Numbered from the stretch's first letter, positions 14,299 through 23,753 are shown. The stretch is DNA of 64,000 nucleotides from a bacterium D16-51 (GCA_003612285.1 RAYE01000025.1:1-64000), one strand, 5' to 3'. A program made the numbers and translations. The notes: a model not told the origin generated them from the letters alone.

Positions 14299-15623
14299 CA
14301 ATACCCCTCCAAACAACTGCGTAATTTTATCTGTACCTTATAACCGCCTGTAATATTGTGTGTTGCCTGTTCGACTATGTATTTTCCGTTAAATTCCCCG
14401 AATCCGTATACCCTTACCGTGATACCCGCCACATAATCCACATCTCCAATTAGCGTAAATTCTGCCGTTGTTTCCCCTTTGTTTCTTGCCCTTAATGATT
14501 TCCGTGCAAGTTCCTTAGCTTCCGCAACGCTTGACACCTTTTGTTTTATTTCCAATGTCTGCCCGTCAGAATTTGCATTTTCCGGCTTGTAAGTTGCTTC
14601 TATCTTCTTTTTTGTGTCCGGGTCTGTATATACAACGTGGCATGATGAATAGGCGGTATCAGCCGTTTTTGTCGAAAAACTGTAACTAAGTATATTGCCT
14701 TTGCCCGCCTTTATCTTTTTTACCTCTGCTTTTTTCTCAAAGTCCGCTGCGTCAAACAATACGATTGTTTTTGACGTGACTTTAAGGCTGATTCCGGCAC
14801 GTTTGCACATACGCTTTAAAAATGCTATATCCGTCATGTTCCTTTGCTCTCTGCGTTTATATACGGGGTTGGAATTTGACAGGTACATAAGTTTCATGCT
14901 GCTCCGTTTTGCTATCTTCTGTGCCATGTTTTTCAGGGTTGTGTTTTCCCATGTCCTGTTATACTTCGTCTGCCTTAATTTCGCCTTGTATGGTATTGAT
15001 GTAGCCTTGATTGTCAGCTTTTGGGGCGGCCCCGTATAATTTACGCTGTCAATCTCAAATACCCCGCAATCTAATACTTTGTCCTTTCCGTCTGTGTAGG
15101 GGTTTTTCTGTATAACCATAGCGTGTATTTCCGTGCCTTTGAACGCCCTTTTTTCTGATTTCTTGCTTGCCGTTTTCTTTTCTGTTACCGTTTCCCCCTC
15201 TACATCTTCTGCATTTACCCAACCGTAAACCTTTTTTCCGTCCTGTGAAATTAAATGATAGGGGTGTGCGTTGCTGTTTGCTATTGTACATTTGCATTTG
15301 CTTGCGCCCCTTGTTACTGTCGGTTCTGCTGCTGAGGAGGATATATAAACCGGTCCGCCTTTGAATTGTACAATATTTCCGACCTTTACCTCCCCTTTTT
15401 TTGTAACCGTCTGTGCTTTTGCTGCCGTTTTGTTTGTGTTAAGCCAATCCTTAATCCATTTTCCCTCTCTATCATCAAGCGATATGCTAATATCGTCCGT
15501 TTCGTCCTCTTCCTTGTCCGTGAATGACAGGGATAACAGGTATTTTGACAGGTCCTTTGATATATCCGCACCCTTGAAATAGAGTTTTACCGCCGTTCTC
15601 CTTGCTAACGTCTTATCACTCAT
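14298..15623 (-). CDS. tail hub protein D (late control D family) with inserted wall-binding module
   Basis: 441 aa. Residues 1-60 and 155-441 match the gpD/gp27-like hub: SLSFTDKEEDETDDISISLDDR at the start, NMTDIAFLKRMCKRAG in the centre and YIVEQATHNI at the end. Between them, residues 79-142 are a copy of the HPYH.ISQDGK.VYGWV module that is doubled in the endolysin. The hub binds the spike and contacts the cell first, so a wall-binding domain here would help the tail tip engage peptidoglycan. The insertion is clear; the role is inferred. Confidence 0.85.
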   Translation of the reverse strand: MSDKTLARRTAVKLYFKGADISKDLSKYLLSLSFTDKEEDETDDISISLDDREGKWIKDWLNTNKTAAKAQTVTKKGEVKVGNIVQFKGGPVYISSSAAEPTVTRGASKCKCTIANSNAHPYHLISQDGKKVYGWVNAEDVEGETVTEKKTASKKSEKRAFKGTEIHAMVIQKNPYTDGKDKVLDCGVFEIDSVNYTGPPQKLTIKATSIPYKAKLRQTKYNRTWENTTLKNMAQKIAKRSSMKLMYLSNSNPVYKRREQRNMTDIAFLKRMCKRAGISLKVTSKTIVLFDAADFEKKAEVKKIKAGKGNILSYSFSTKTADTAYSSCHVVYTDPDTKKKIEATYKPENANSDGQTLEIKQKVSSVAEAKELARKSLRARNKGETTAEFTLIGDVDYVAGITVRVYGFGEFNGKYIVEQATHNITGGYKVQIKLRSCLEGY

Positions 15624-15843
15624 CTGCTGTTACCCCCTGTTTCCACGGGGGCAATGTTTCCGATACCTCTAAATCAATCTCCGGGAGGGTCAGCTTGACC
15701 CCCGCCGGAAATATGTAGGTATCCTTATGCTCTATGTTTGCTTTAATCAGCATATCCATGTACATTTCATTTCCGTATGCCTTGTAAGCCACAATATCCC
15801 ATGTATCCCCGGATATGGTTGTATAAGTATCAAGCATAAGCAA
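15616..15843 (-). CDS. tail protein X (LysM-like)
   Basis: 75 aa. TISGDTWDIVAYKAYGNEMYMD..IKAN and FPAGVKLTLPEI form the LysM-like fold of P2 gpX, a peptidoglycan-binding tail protein needed for baseplate assembly. The end PPWKQGVTADE overlaps the D start. It follows the tape measure with a 14-bp overlap. Confidence 0.85.
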   Translation of the reverse strand: MLMLDTYTTISGDTWDIVAYKAYGNEMYMDMLIKANIEHKDTYIFPAGVKLTLPEIDLEVSETLPPWKQGVTADE

Positions 15844-18800
15844 CCCTGCCCTCCTGTTCTTTCTGCTCTCTTAAAATTGTAATGATAATCTGCCGTATCT
15901 TTTCTAAAAATTCTTCGTCATACTGTTGTAACTGTTCTTTGATTCCGTCCGTTTCCCCGCCTTTTACGTTCACTGTCGGATTGTTCGTAACATGGATTGT
16001 AATTGTACCCGCACCAATCGCCCCGGCGTTTACGTTGCTTGCCGTCGTGTTAAGGTTCTGTGCCTGTGCCATGTTGTTAAATATCTGCCCTGTCTGTGCT
16101 GCGGTAAATACGCTCCTGTTCGCTGCCCCTGTGATAAGTTCGGGGCCGTTCTCTCCTGCTATGAATGTGTCCGGCGTTCTTACTGTACCGTTTACAAATC
16201 CCGGTATCAGCGGTATATTTATACCTTTTCCACCGATTCCCGGCACCCAATCCGGCACCGATAATTTATTAAGTCCACCAATTACCGTATTGACTGCTGA
16301 AACAACCGCCCGCAACGGTGCTTTAATGATTTCCCCAAGTCCACCAACCGCACCGCTGAAAATACTCTTGATTCCGTTCCATGCCTGCGACCAATTCCCG
16401 GTAAACACACCAGTAATAAAGTCTATCAAGCCTTGAAAAATCTGCATAACATTTTGTACAATCGCTGCTATGCTCTGCAATGCCGACCCTAACACGCTTG
16501 AAAAGATGTTTGCCACCAACTCTATAACAGGTATTAAAGCCTGTAAAAGCGTTGTAAGCACTGGCAAAATCGCCTGTATGATATTCTGAAAAATCGGTAC
16601 AAGCGTATTCAGCAGACTTATAAATATTGGTAATACCGTGTCAATTATCTGCTGCACAATCGGCAGCACCGTTTGTATCAACTGAATAATGACAGGCAGA
16701 ATACTTTGAATAATCTCCATGAAAATAGGCAGCAAAGTATTAAGCAGATTTATAAATATCGGTAAAATTGTATCCACTATCTGCATTACCAACGGTAAAA
16801 TCGTCTGTATAAGCTGAATGATAACAGGCAAAACCGCCTGTATAATCTGTGTCAGTATCGGTAAAATCGCATTTACCAACTGAATAAGCACGGGCAAAAC
16901 TGATTGTATAATCTGTATCAGTATTGGCACGATTGCATTTACCAACTGAATAAGTACAGGCAAAACCGCCTGTATAATCTGTGTCAGCAAAGGTACTATT
17001 GTTTGTATAAGCTGAATGATAACAGGCAAAACCGCCTGTACTATCTGTATCAGCAAAGGCACTACTGCATTGATTAGCTGAATAAGCACGGGCAGTACAC
17101 TTTGTACGACCTGTAAAACCAAAGGCAGTAAAGCCGATATGAGTTGTACAATCACTGGCAGAATTTCCGCTATCAGCGTTGCAAGCACTGTTATTACTGC
17201 CCCTATCAGTTCCCCTAACACTGGCAGAATTGCGGTTACAAGCTGCCCTATGAGTGGCAAAATCTGTATAACCATATTTGCAAGCATTGGAAGTATTGGC
17301 AGCAACCCGGTTTTCAATGTGTTTATTACGGTTGGGATTATGCTTTTCAGCGTATCCAGTACACCGGTCCCGCTTGTAAAAAATGCGTCCTTTATCGCCG
17401 TTCCAACCTGTGTTATCACGCTCCATAGCTTATTGAATACGGCTAAACCCTCGTTTCCAAAGGTTTTCTGAATAAACCCTCGTACCTGTTCTAAATGCGT
17501 TGACACATAATAGATTGCACCGCCTACCGCTGCAATCACGCCAACCAACGGCAATATCTTTGTAAGGATACCGCCGAATCCACCGCCCATACTGCTTAGG
17601 TATTTCGTAATCCCCAAGCCTTTAATCATGGTAAAAGCCTTTTGTATTGACAGGATACCGCCTTTTACTTCTAAAAATCCAAGTTTGGCTATCAATCCCC
17701 CGGCTTTCAACCCGACTAATCCGGCTACAATTTTTGCAATCGCCTTTACCGCTCCGGGGTTTTCCCTAACGAATGTCGTTACAACGGTTATTATGTCCGT
17801 AAATTTCTTTACGCCCTCTGTCAGTGTAGGAAGCAACAACTCCCCTAACTCAACCTGTAAAGCGTCAAAAGCTGATTTTGCAAGCGTGATACTGCCGTTT
17901 AGGTTGTCAAGTTTTGTTTCTGCCATGCGTTTAGCTGCACCGTCACAATTATATACCGCTTCGGTCAGCTTGTTATAATCCTGTTCGGAGGCATTAACAA
18001 TAGCAAGCATACCTGCAAAACTTTCTTTTCCGAAAATCGCCGTTGCTGCTGCTATTTGTTCCTGTTCAGACAAACCGCCCAAGCTGCCCCTTAGATTTTC
18101 CACAACCTCTCCAAAGGTTTTCATTGTGCCGTCTGTCTTTGTAAGGCTGATTCCGTACTTATCCATGTATGCAGCCTGTTGTTTTGTCGGCTTCGCCATG
18201 TTCGCTAATGCCGTCTTTAGGCTAGTTCCTGCTACTTCTGCCTTTATACTGGCGTTTGCCATTAAACCTATGCCTAACGACATATCCTCCACGCTGTACC
18301 CCAACGCACCCGCAACCGGGGCCACCTTTTGGAATGTTGACCCCATCATTGATACATTGGTATTTGCATTACTGGAGGCTTGTGCCAATACGTCCGAAAA
18401 ATGCCCTGCGTCTGACGCTGATAACCCAAACGCCGTTAATGCGTCCGTTACAATGTCCGATACCGACCCTAATTCTTCCCCGGACGCTGCTGCAAGGTTC
18501 ATAATTCCCTCGATACCGCCCAACATATCCCCTGTTTTCCAACCCGCCATTGCCATGTATTCCATAGCTTCCCCGGCTTCTGCTGCCGTAAATGCGGTTG
18601 TTGCGCCCATTTCTTTAGCCTTTTGGGATAGTTTCGCCATATCCTCCGCACTTGCGTTTGATATGGATTTTACGGTTGACATCTGCTCTTGAAATTCCGC
18701 TGCTTTCTTTACCGGTCCGGCATAAATGGCAGCACCTACCGCCGTAACCGTTCCAACCAATCCTCCTAACTGTGCCTTTGTCTGTGAGATAGCTTCTTTG

Positions 18801-19288
18801 TTTGCTGCCTGTTTCTCTGTGATTTCCTGTACTTTTCTTTGTGCCTGTTCTAACCTCTCGTACTGCTGCCTTAATTCGTTTGTATCACGCCCTAAGTTAT
18901 CAGTATTTACCCCGGCTTCACGGAGAGTATTGCTCAATTCCCCTAGCCGTTCCTCTTCCCTAGCTGTTGCGTCCTGTGCCTTTTGCAACGCCCTTTCATT
19001 CGCCTGTAGCTGTCTTGTGAGTTCCGGCGTTGCCTGTCCTGCCTCCTCAATTTCCCTTGTCAGCCGTTCATGCTCTGCCTGTAACTCGCTTACCCTCTGT
19101 CTGCTTTTTTCTACGGCGTTCTGCTGCTTCTGATAAGCCGATACGTCCTTTAATTTCTGGTCCGCACTTCTTAAATCATTTTGCAGTAATTTCATGGTCT
19201 GTGACGCATTTTTAAAGGATTGGGAAAAGTTCGGCCCAAGTCGTGCGGTTAGCTGAAAAAGTAACTCAAACTGTTTAGCCGTTGCCAT
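15830..19288 (-). CDS. tail tape measure protein
   Basis: 1152 aa, setting tail length. An N-terminal coiled coil (about 30-170) is followed by the TP901-type tape-measure core (EQMSTVKSISNASAEDM ... FTAAEAGEAMEYMAMAG ... NVSMMGSTFQKVAPVAGALG). Residues about 630-930 are tandem hydrophobic repeats of the type LPVLIQLINAVVPLLIQIVQ, which can explain a membrane-penetrating stretch. The C-terminus has a GPELITG motif seen in other tape measures. By the usual rule of about 1.5 A per residue a tail near 170 nm is expected (estimate). The start follows AAGGAGCGGGAA and overlaps the frameshifted chaperone stop. Confidence 0.93.
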   Translation of the reverse strand: MATAKQFELLFQLTARLGPNFSQSFKNASQTMKLLQNDLRSADQKLKDVSAYQKQQNAVEKSRQRVSELQAEHERLTREIEEAGQATPELTRQLQANERALQKAQDATAREEERLGELSNTLREAGVNTDNLGRDTNELRQQYERLEQAQRKVQEITEKQAANKEAISQTKAQLGGLVGTVTAVGAAIYAGPVKKAAEFQEQMSTVKSISNASAEDMAKLSQKAKEMGATTAFTAAEAGEAMEYMAMAGWKTGDMLGGIEGIMNLAAASGEELGSVSDIVTDALTAFGLSASDAGHFSDVLAQASSNANTNVSMMGSTFQKVAPVAGALGYSVEDMSLGIGLMANASIKAEVAGTSLKTALANMAKPTKQQAAYMDKYGISLTKTDGTMKTFGEVVENLRGSLGGLSEQEQIAAATAIFGKESFAGMLAIVNASEQDYNKLTEAVYNCDGAAKRMAETKLDNLNGSITLAKSAFDALQVELGELLLPTLTEGVKKFTDIITVVTTFVRENPGAVKAIAKIVAGLVGLKAGGLIAKLGFLEVKGGILSIQKAFTMIKGLGITKYLSSMGGGFGGILTKILPLVGVIAAVGGAIYYVSTHLEQVRGFIQKTFGNEGLAVFNKLWSVITQVGTAIKDAFFTSGTGVLDTLKSIIPTVINTLKTGLLPILPMLANMVIQILPLIGQLVTAILPVLGELIGAVITVLATLIAEILPVIVQLISALLPLVLQVVQSVLPVLIQLINAVVPLLIQIVQAVLPVIIQLIQTIVPLLTQIIQAVLPVLIQLVNAIVPILIQIIQSVLPVLIQLVNAILPILTQIIQAVLPVIIQLIQTILPLVMQIVDTILPIFINLLNTLLPIFMEIIQSILPVIIQLIQTVLPIVQQIIDTVLPIFISLLNTLVPIFQNIIQAILPVLTTLLQALIPVIELVANIFSSVLGSALQSIAAIVQNVMQIFQGLIDFITGVFTGNWSQAWNGIKSIFSGAVGGLGEIIKAPLRAVVSAVNTVIGGLNKLSVPDWVPGIGGKGINIPLIPGFVNGTVRTPDTFIAGENGPELITGAANRSVFTAAQTGQIFNNMAQAQNLNTTASNVNAGAIGAGTITIHVTNNPTVNVKGGETDGIKEQLQQYDEEFLEKIRQIIITILREQKEQEGRVAYA

Positions 19289-19852
19289 TTCCCGCTCCTT
19301 TCTGCTTTTCTTTCAGCTCTTCGACTACCAAGTTGTATGTCTTAATCCAAGAATCCAACCCCCTAATCGTCTGCTTTAGCCAAAACTCTATACTTGTATG
19401 AGTTTCCTTTGACAGCAATATGCAGTTTCGCTTAAACCATTTTATAGGGTTTTCTCGCCGTAACCCGTTGACACTAAAAAACTTTGTGCCTTATTCTTGA
19501 CTTTCCCAAACTCACGGATTGGAAGATGTAAAATAACGTCACTTCCTACCCCTGCTGCCTTTGCTGCCAACCTGTACAGGAATGAGGTTGAAATTTCCGG
19601 GGATAATGCAAATTCGCCTACCGCCGTCATTTCCGTTTCAATGTCTACCAAGTCCTCCCCGATAAGCCCCTCAAAATCAAATACAAATTTGTTGTAGGTC
19701 TTATCTTCGTATGTATAAGGTCTTGCAAGGTTAATTACATACGCACCCTCCGGCACTTTTTCCTTTGTGTCCGAATCGGTCACAACCGCCATTTCTGCTT
19801 TTGTTTCCTCTGTAGCTGCTTCCTGTCTGTTTTCTTTCTTAATATCTTCCAT
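19275..19852 (-). CDS. tail assembly chaperone, -1 frameshift extended form
   Basis: A -1 slip on T TTT TTA (19475-19481) changes the short protein into one that reads through about 66 further codons (SVNGLRRENPIKWFKRN... ending EKQKGAGNGNG) and stops inside the first codons of the tape measure. The -1 frame is open from the slip site to that stop, and its product is acidic-helical. This matches P2 E/E+E' and lambda G/GT, where the extended form guides tape-measure assembly. Confidence 0.82.
19442..19852 (-). CDS. tail assembly chaperone, short form
   Basis: 136 aa. Charged, disordered N-terminus (to about 35) with dispersed-motif copy 4 (VVTDSDT), then PEGAYVINLARPYTYEDKTYNKFVFDFEGLIGEDLVDIETEM, a pattern common in myophage tail chaperones. 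It lies between tube and tape measure. A terminator-like hairpin upstream (19881-19900) should lower its expression relative to the abundant tube. Confidence 0.8.
   Translation of the reverse strand: MEDIKKENRQEAATEETKAEMAVVTDSDTKEKVPEGAYVINLARPYTYEDKTYNKFVFDFEGLIGEDLVDIETEMTAVGEFALSPEISTSFLYRLAAKAAGVGSDVILHLPIREFGKVKNKAQSFLVSTGYGEKTL
19475..19481 (-). promoter_or_regulatory. programmed -1 frameshift site TTTTTTA
   Basis: T TTT TTA in the zero frame is the canonical X XXY YYZ slippery heptamer. It lies 36 bases before the zero-frame stop. Confidence 0.8.
19766..19784 (-). promoter_or_regulatory. dispersed near-palindromic site, copy 4 (coding)
   Basis: TGTGTCCGAATCGGTCACA near the start of the chaperone gene, encoding VTDSDT. 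Confidence 0.6.
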
Positions 19853-19880
19853 TGCCTTAGCCTCCTATTTTTTTGCAAAG

Positions 19881-19900
19881 AAAAAACACGGTTTCCCGTG
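19881..19900 (-). terminator. terminator or attenuator after the tail tube gene
   Basis: Minus strand CACGG-GAAA-CCGTG followed by TTTTTT. It lies in the tube-chaperone gap and would trim transcription after the highly expressed sheath and tube. Confidence 0.7.
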
Positions 19901-19905
19901 CCTGT

Positions 19906-20424
19906 TTATTTTCCAAGTGCTTTTCTGACATCTGCCAACCAATCTTTTCCGTTTACAAAGTAAATGTAATTTAGCGGGTCAATCTCCAACATTTTTTTGC
20001 CGTCTATGTATGTGGCAAAATATGTTGTCGCATATTCCCCACTTACCTCCGCTGCGCTTGCCGTTGCAACTTTTCCGGGGTTCAGCTTCTTAGGTGTGAT
20101 GGTCAGCAAATGTTTTACCCGTCCGACCTCTGTAATACCCTTTGTAGTGTTTTTATTCTGCTGTGCTACCCTTAAATCAATCTTATGTTCCCGTGGCTCA
20201 TGCAGTTTAATAGCGTTCTTTGTAACCGTTCTGAAATTAAGCGTTGTTGTCATTGCTTCGATAGCACCTAATATAACGGCTTCTACTTTACCGCCCATTC
20301 CGGCCCCGCTGATTTCTTCGGTCAAATTTGATATTTCCGGCAATGTAACTTCTGACATGCCATAATACTCCGTTGCGTCCTCATAAACCGCAAATCCTAT
20401 TACTGTTTCATCAACTTTTGCCAT
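19906..20424 (-). CDS. major tail tube protein
   Basis: 172 aa of the P2 gpFII/phage tube family: YYGMSEVTLPEISNLTEEISGAGMGGKVEAVILG near the start and YATTYFATYIDGKKMLEIDPLNY near the end. It forms the inner tube of the contractile tail. It directly follows the sheath, the standard order. Confidence 0.92.
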   Translation of the reverse strand: MAKVDETVIGFAVYEDATEYYGMSEVTLPEISNLTEEISGAGMGGKVEAVILGAIEAMTTTLNFRTVTKNAIKLHEPREHKIDLRVAQQNKNTTKGITEVGRVKHLLTITPKKLNPGKVATASAAEVSGEYATTYFATYIDGKKMLEIDPLNYIYFVNGKDWLADVRKALGK

Positions 20425-20435
20425 TTTCTTACCTC

Positions 20436-21902
20436 CTATGCTGCGAATAGAGTTTCAAGATAACTTACGTCATATTCTAAGACAAAATCAAGTTCCTTTG
20501 CCGGACTAGGCGGGGTAAGATATATATGAAAATGTGCAATGCCTGCCATTAAATCCGTTTCCGGGTTTTCCTCTTCCAAAAACTCAATCCGACCGCCTAA
20601 AATTACTTCATCTGCTGTCAGTCCGTTAAGCCAAATATTAAGGCTCTGTACAACTGATTCTACCAAGCGTGGTTTTAATCCCCTGTCAACCTTGCTCCAC
20701 ATTGACAGGATAACCGAATTTCCCACCCATGCAAACATACGGTTTACGCAATAGAAATAGTCTGTAACGTCCGTATTGGACGGATAACAGGCTGTTTCAT
20801 TTCCCCACGATACAAACCCTCCGATAAAGTTTAACCCCGTGATAATCCCCTGTGAGTTAAGATAATTAGCTTTTACAAGGTCAAGCAATACCTCTGTTCC
20901 GTCCGCTAATACCATGCCGTCAATCTGCAACACTTTATTACTTGCTGATTCACACGGCGTTTCCTTTCCCATATCCTCGTCTGCGTCCGTCTTTGCCATA
21001 AGTCCGGCTAACTGCGTGGAATAGTGGAATACCCTGCCCCCTAATGTCAGCATGGGCCACACTAACAGTTCGGACGGCTGCACGATATTCTTTTTGTTTT
21101 TCCATTCCACCGCTTCCGTGTATGTCGTTGCTTCTGTCGTGTCAACATCAATAATCGCCACGCCCTTAAAAAGTCCGTTGATACTTTCCGCTTTCGCTGC
21201 CATGATTGCTGCAACCTCGCTATCGTGTGAAAAGTTCGGTGCAAGGAAAACGGTTGGTATAACCCGGAATTTCGGGAAAATAAAATCAACCAATTCAAAA
21301 CCGCTTGATTTCTTTGTGTTAATATCGTATCCCCCGATAATGTCCTTTTTCGTTACTTTTGACGGGTCAACCGCATTGTACTTAATGTTAAGCGTTGCAT
21401 TATCGGACGCAATCGCCCCGCCCTCGATACGCTCCAGTCTTAACACTTCATCAGTATACAGTAATTCATAGTCAACGCCCCTTTTGTATTCATCTGTAAG
21501 CGTATCCTCCGTACTGTACCCTTTTACTACTACCTTATCTGCCAATGCTTCTAACGGCAAATCCAAAACGCCCCCGGATAATCTCATGTCCGTTGCGTCC
21601 GTTTCCCCTGTCAAATGCTTTACCGGGTCTAACACATTGATAATTACAATCGGTCCATTCTGATACAGTTTGAAACTTGTATAGATTTCCTCGCAAATAT
21701 CATACTTTTTCCAATCGTCACTATATCCCATAGCTTCCACGGCTTCCGCATATGAGGATACATATACAGGCTCGTTTACTTTGCCGTTTACCATGTGCGC
21801 CGGGGCAGTTCCTACAATGAGATGTATACAACTGTCTGCGGTTACTGGCGTTGAAATGCTCGTACCCCGCTTACTCGCTCTTGCTCCATGAAAATAAGCC
21901 AT
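20436..21902 (-). CDS. contractile tail sheath protein
   Basis: 488 aa. Start HGARASKRGTSISTPVTADS and the block VVGTAPA-like IVGTAPAHMVNG identify the sheath. C-terminal FAWVGNSVILSMWSKVD and VLGGRIEFLEEENP..DLMAGIAHFHIYLTPPSPAKELDFVLEYD form the conserved handshake region. It shows the phage is a myovirus (contractile). Confidence 0.95.
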   Translation of the reverse strand: MAYFHGARASKRGTSISTPVTADSCIHLIVGTAPAHMVNGKVNEPVYVSSYAEAVEAMGYSDDWKKYDICEEIYTSFKLYQNGPIVIINVLDPVKHLTGETDATDMRLSGGVLDLPLEALADKVVVKGYSTEDTLTDEYKRGVDYELLYTDEVLRLERIEGGAIASDNATLNIKYNAVDPSKVTKKDIIGGYDINTKKSSGFELVDFIFPKFRVIPTVFLAPNFSHDSEVAAIMAAKAESINGLFKGVAIIDVDTTEATTYTEAVEWKNKKNIVQPSELLVWPMLTLGGRVFHYSTQLAGLMAKTDADEDMGKETPCESASNKVLQIDGMVLADGTEVLLDLVKANYLNSQGIITGLNFIGGFVSWGNETACYPSNTDVTDYFYCVNRMFAWVGNSVILSMWSKVDRGLKPRLVESVVQSLNIWLNGLTADEVILGGRIEFLEEENPETDLMAGIAHFHIYLTPPSPAKELDFVLEYDVSYLETLFAA

Positions 21903-21905
21903 TTT

Positions 21906-22316
21906 TTAAACCTCCTTTGCCTTTCTTGACAGGCTCAAAACATCATTGTAATACTTGTTTAACAATGTTCCTGCCTGTTTCGTCTTTACCCTGTTAGTTG
22001 CAAGGCTTTCTGTCGGCACGATAAGCATTTTTACCTGTGGTATTTCTGCTATCACGTCTTTCAGATATTCCTCCACGCTTTCCCTCGTGCCTTTGACAAT
22101 CGTATTTTCGATTAGTCCTTTGGTTGTCGGCCCGATATAAATAAATGTTTCCTCTCCGGCGTTCCCTGCCCCCTCTGTGGCTTCCGTATTTGCCGTTTCC
22201 TGCCGTTTTTCCTCTTTAGGTGTAGAATTTACCGTCTGTTCCTTTTTAACGCCGTTTTCGGCTTCTGTGGTGCTTTCTGCTGCCGTCTGTGCGCCTGTAA
22301 CTTTCTTTGCTGCCAT
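21906..22316 (-). CDS. hypothetical protein upstream of the sheath, 136 aa
   Basis: Starts at the ATG at 22316 (AGGAGG upstream). The N-terminal half is low-complexity (T, E, A, K), the C-terminal half a small alpha/beta domain (ETFIYIGPTTKGLIENTIVKG ... IPQVKMLIVPTESLATNR). It sits between the tail-terminator-like gene and the sheath. Not identified; a minor neck protein is possible. Confidence 0.6.
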   Translation of the reverse strand: MAAKKVTGAQTAAESTTEAENGVKKEQTVNSTPKEEKRQETANTEATEGAGNAGEETFIYIGPTTKGLIENTIVKGTRESVEEYLKDVIAEIPQVKMLIVPTESLATNRVKTKQAGTLLNKYYNDVLSLSRKAKEV

Positions 22317-22330
22317 ATTGCCATGCCTCC

Positions 22331-22804
22331 TTATGTTAAATATTTCCTTACATCTCTTTCCACCTGCTGCATTTCCCAAATCGTCATTATCTCGCCTATC
22401 TGATACACTTCTAAATCATCATCATAAACGATAAATTCTATAGGCTTCTGACAGGAAAAACGGCTATCTACTACAACGTCCTCCAGTAACTTAGTCTTAA
22501 TCCTTGTTAGCAAGTTTAGGCATTGTATGTAATTTTCCTGTTTATCCTCGGAAAATGTCACGCAAATAATACGCACCCTGCATATACTCTCTTCGTTATC
22601 ATCTTTTCCAGTCAATAACTTTAAAAGTATGTAGGGTGCTGCTTTCTTTTCTGATTCCTTGTCGGGCAGATTGCCAACAAATACCGCCGGAGGGCGTTCT
22701 GCTGCCTGTGTGCTGTTTTTCTGTACCCTCACAAGCAACCGCATATCCTTTGTTATTTCCTCGCAATATGCTTTTAAGGCTTCCAATAGGTCTAATGGTG
22801 TCAT
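22331..22804 (-). CDS. putative tail terminator/completion protein, 157 aa
   Basis: Alpha/beta protein with RPPAVFVGNLPDKESEKKAAPYILLKLL and a run of beta strands (RVRIICVTFSED), then helices. Size, fold pattern and place between the Z-like and sheath genes agree with a tail terminator (lambda gpU/Mu gp37 functional class). Inference from synteny. Confidence 0.55.
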   Translation of the reverse strand: MTPLDLLEALKAYCEEITKDMRLLVRVQKNSTQAAERPPAVFVGNLPDKESEKKAAPYILLKLLTGKDDNEESICRVRIICVTFSEDKQENYIQCLNLLTRIKTKLLEDVVVDSRFSCQKPIEFIVYDDDLEVYQIGEIMTIWEMQQVERDVRKYLT

Positions 22805-22806
22805 TA

Positions 22807-23403
22807 TCAGCCTCCGTTTTTACTTAACAACCTTTCTATTTCGTGTTCTATCCGCTGATTGATAACCTCGTTTACCCGTTCTTCCACGTTCTGCATAACC
22901 TTTTCATTGCCTACCATTTGCGGTACTGCCGGGGATAACAATTCTTTCAGCTTTTCTTTTCCTGTTGCCGGGGATACCGTGCCTTTCTGACGCTCCATAA
23001 TGCCTATATGCCCCGATTTCATTTGTGCCACGAATACATTTTTCTGCCTGTTGAATTTTACAAGGCTGCTTGCCTTTAATACTGCTGCACTCGGCGTTGT
23101 CTTTTTCTTTGGCGCACTTGGGGAAACTTTGAATTTCATAAGCGGTATTACACCGCCCGAATATTCAATACTCCCTATGATTCCGTCCCCGTTTTTAGTT
23201 ACGCTGTTGTACCTCATGTAACCACGGCTGTTAAAATCCCCCGCCGATATATGATAAGTCTGCCTTACCATTTTTCCCGCTGCTGTTTTCCCCGCCATTA
23301 ACCCCCTTGCAAGTGCGGGTTTCAATACTTTTTCGTCTGCTTTTTCCACCCCTGCAAGTATCGTGTGTATCCGGTCTATGGTCTGTTCTGATACCTCTAT
23401 CAT
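22807..23403 (-). CDS. minor tail protein Z-like / HK97 gp10-like
   Basis: 198 aa. A helical N-terminus (IDRIHTILAGVEKADEKVLKPALARGLMAGKTAAGKMV) matches the GpZ/gp10 pattern, in which the protein closes the tail under the connector. A long terminal helix follows (VEERVNEVINQRIEHEIERLLS). Its start overlaps the stop of the head-tail gene by 4 bp. Confidence 0.7.
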   Translation of the reverse strand: MIEVSEQTIDRIHTILAGVEKADEKVLKPALARGLMAGKTAAGKMVRQTYHISAGDFNSRGYMRYNSVTKNGDGIIGSIEYSGGVIPLMKFKVSPSAPKKKTTPSAAVLKASSLVKFNRQKNVFVAQMKSGHIGIMERQKGTVSPATGKEKLKELLSPAVPQMVGNEKVMQNVEERVNEVINQRIEHEIERLLSKNGG

Positions 23404-23741
23404 TCGTCATACCTCTCCAATCCTATAATCAGTTCGTTGTACTCATTCCGTACATCAGTTATCATAAAGAGGTTGCCGTCAATCCAAAACCTCATACCGC
23501 TTGCGGGTTCTTTGCCCATGTCGCTTAGTCTTACCCGGACAACAATATATTTCCCATAGAATCCCTCCGCATTATCTCCCGAAACAAGGTTCTGACGTTC
23601 CTTTGTTTCTTCGGAGTCAAGTATGACAGGTATTTTTTTGTCTATACCGTCACACTCAACCCTTTTAAGCTGTGCAAATTCTTCTAAGTTGTAAAATGTG
23701 CTGTCTAAGTCCTTATCAAGCATTTCTTTAAAATTCTTCAT
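23400..23741 (-). CDS. head-tail joining protein, 113 aa
   Basis: Starts FKEMLDKDLDSTFYNLEEFA and then has a beta barrel-like stretch (KKIPVILDSEE, KYIVVRVRLSDMG, ITDVRNEYNELIIGLERYDE). This is the pattern of lambda FII-like head-tail joining proteins. It follows the capsid gene directly. Confidence 0.7.
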   Translation of the reverse strand: MKNFKEMLDKDLDSTFYNLEEFAQLKRVECDGIDKKIPVILDSEETKERQNLVSGDNAEGFYGKYIVVRVRLSDMGKEPASGMRFWIDGNLFMITDVRNEYNELIIGLERYDE

Positions 23742-23753
23742 AGGCTGCTTACC

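Noticed and set aside
16500-17200. Tandem repeats in the tape measure gene as a CRISPR or satellite
   Set aside because: They encode in-frame hydrophobic units typical of tape measure proteins; there is no spacer-repeat structure and no cas gene.
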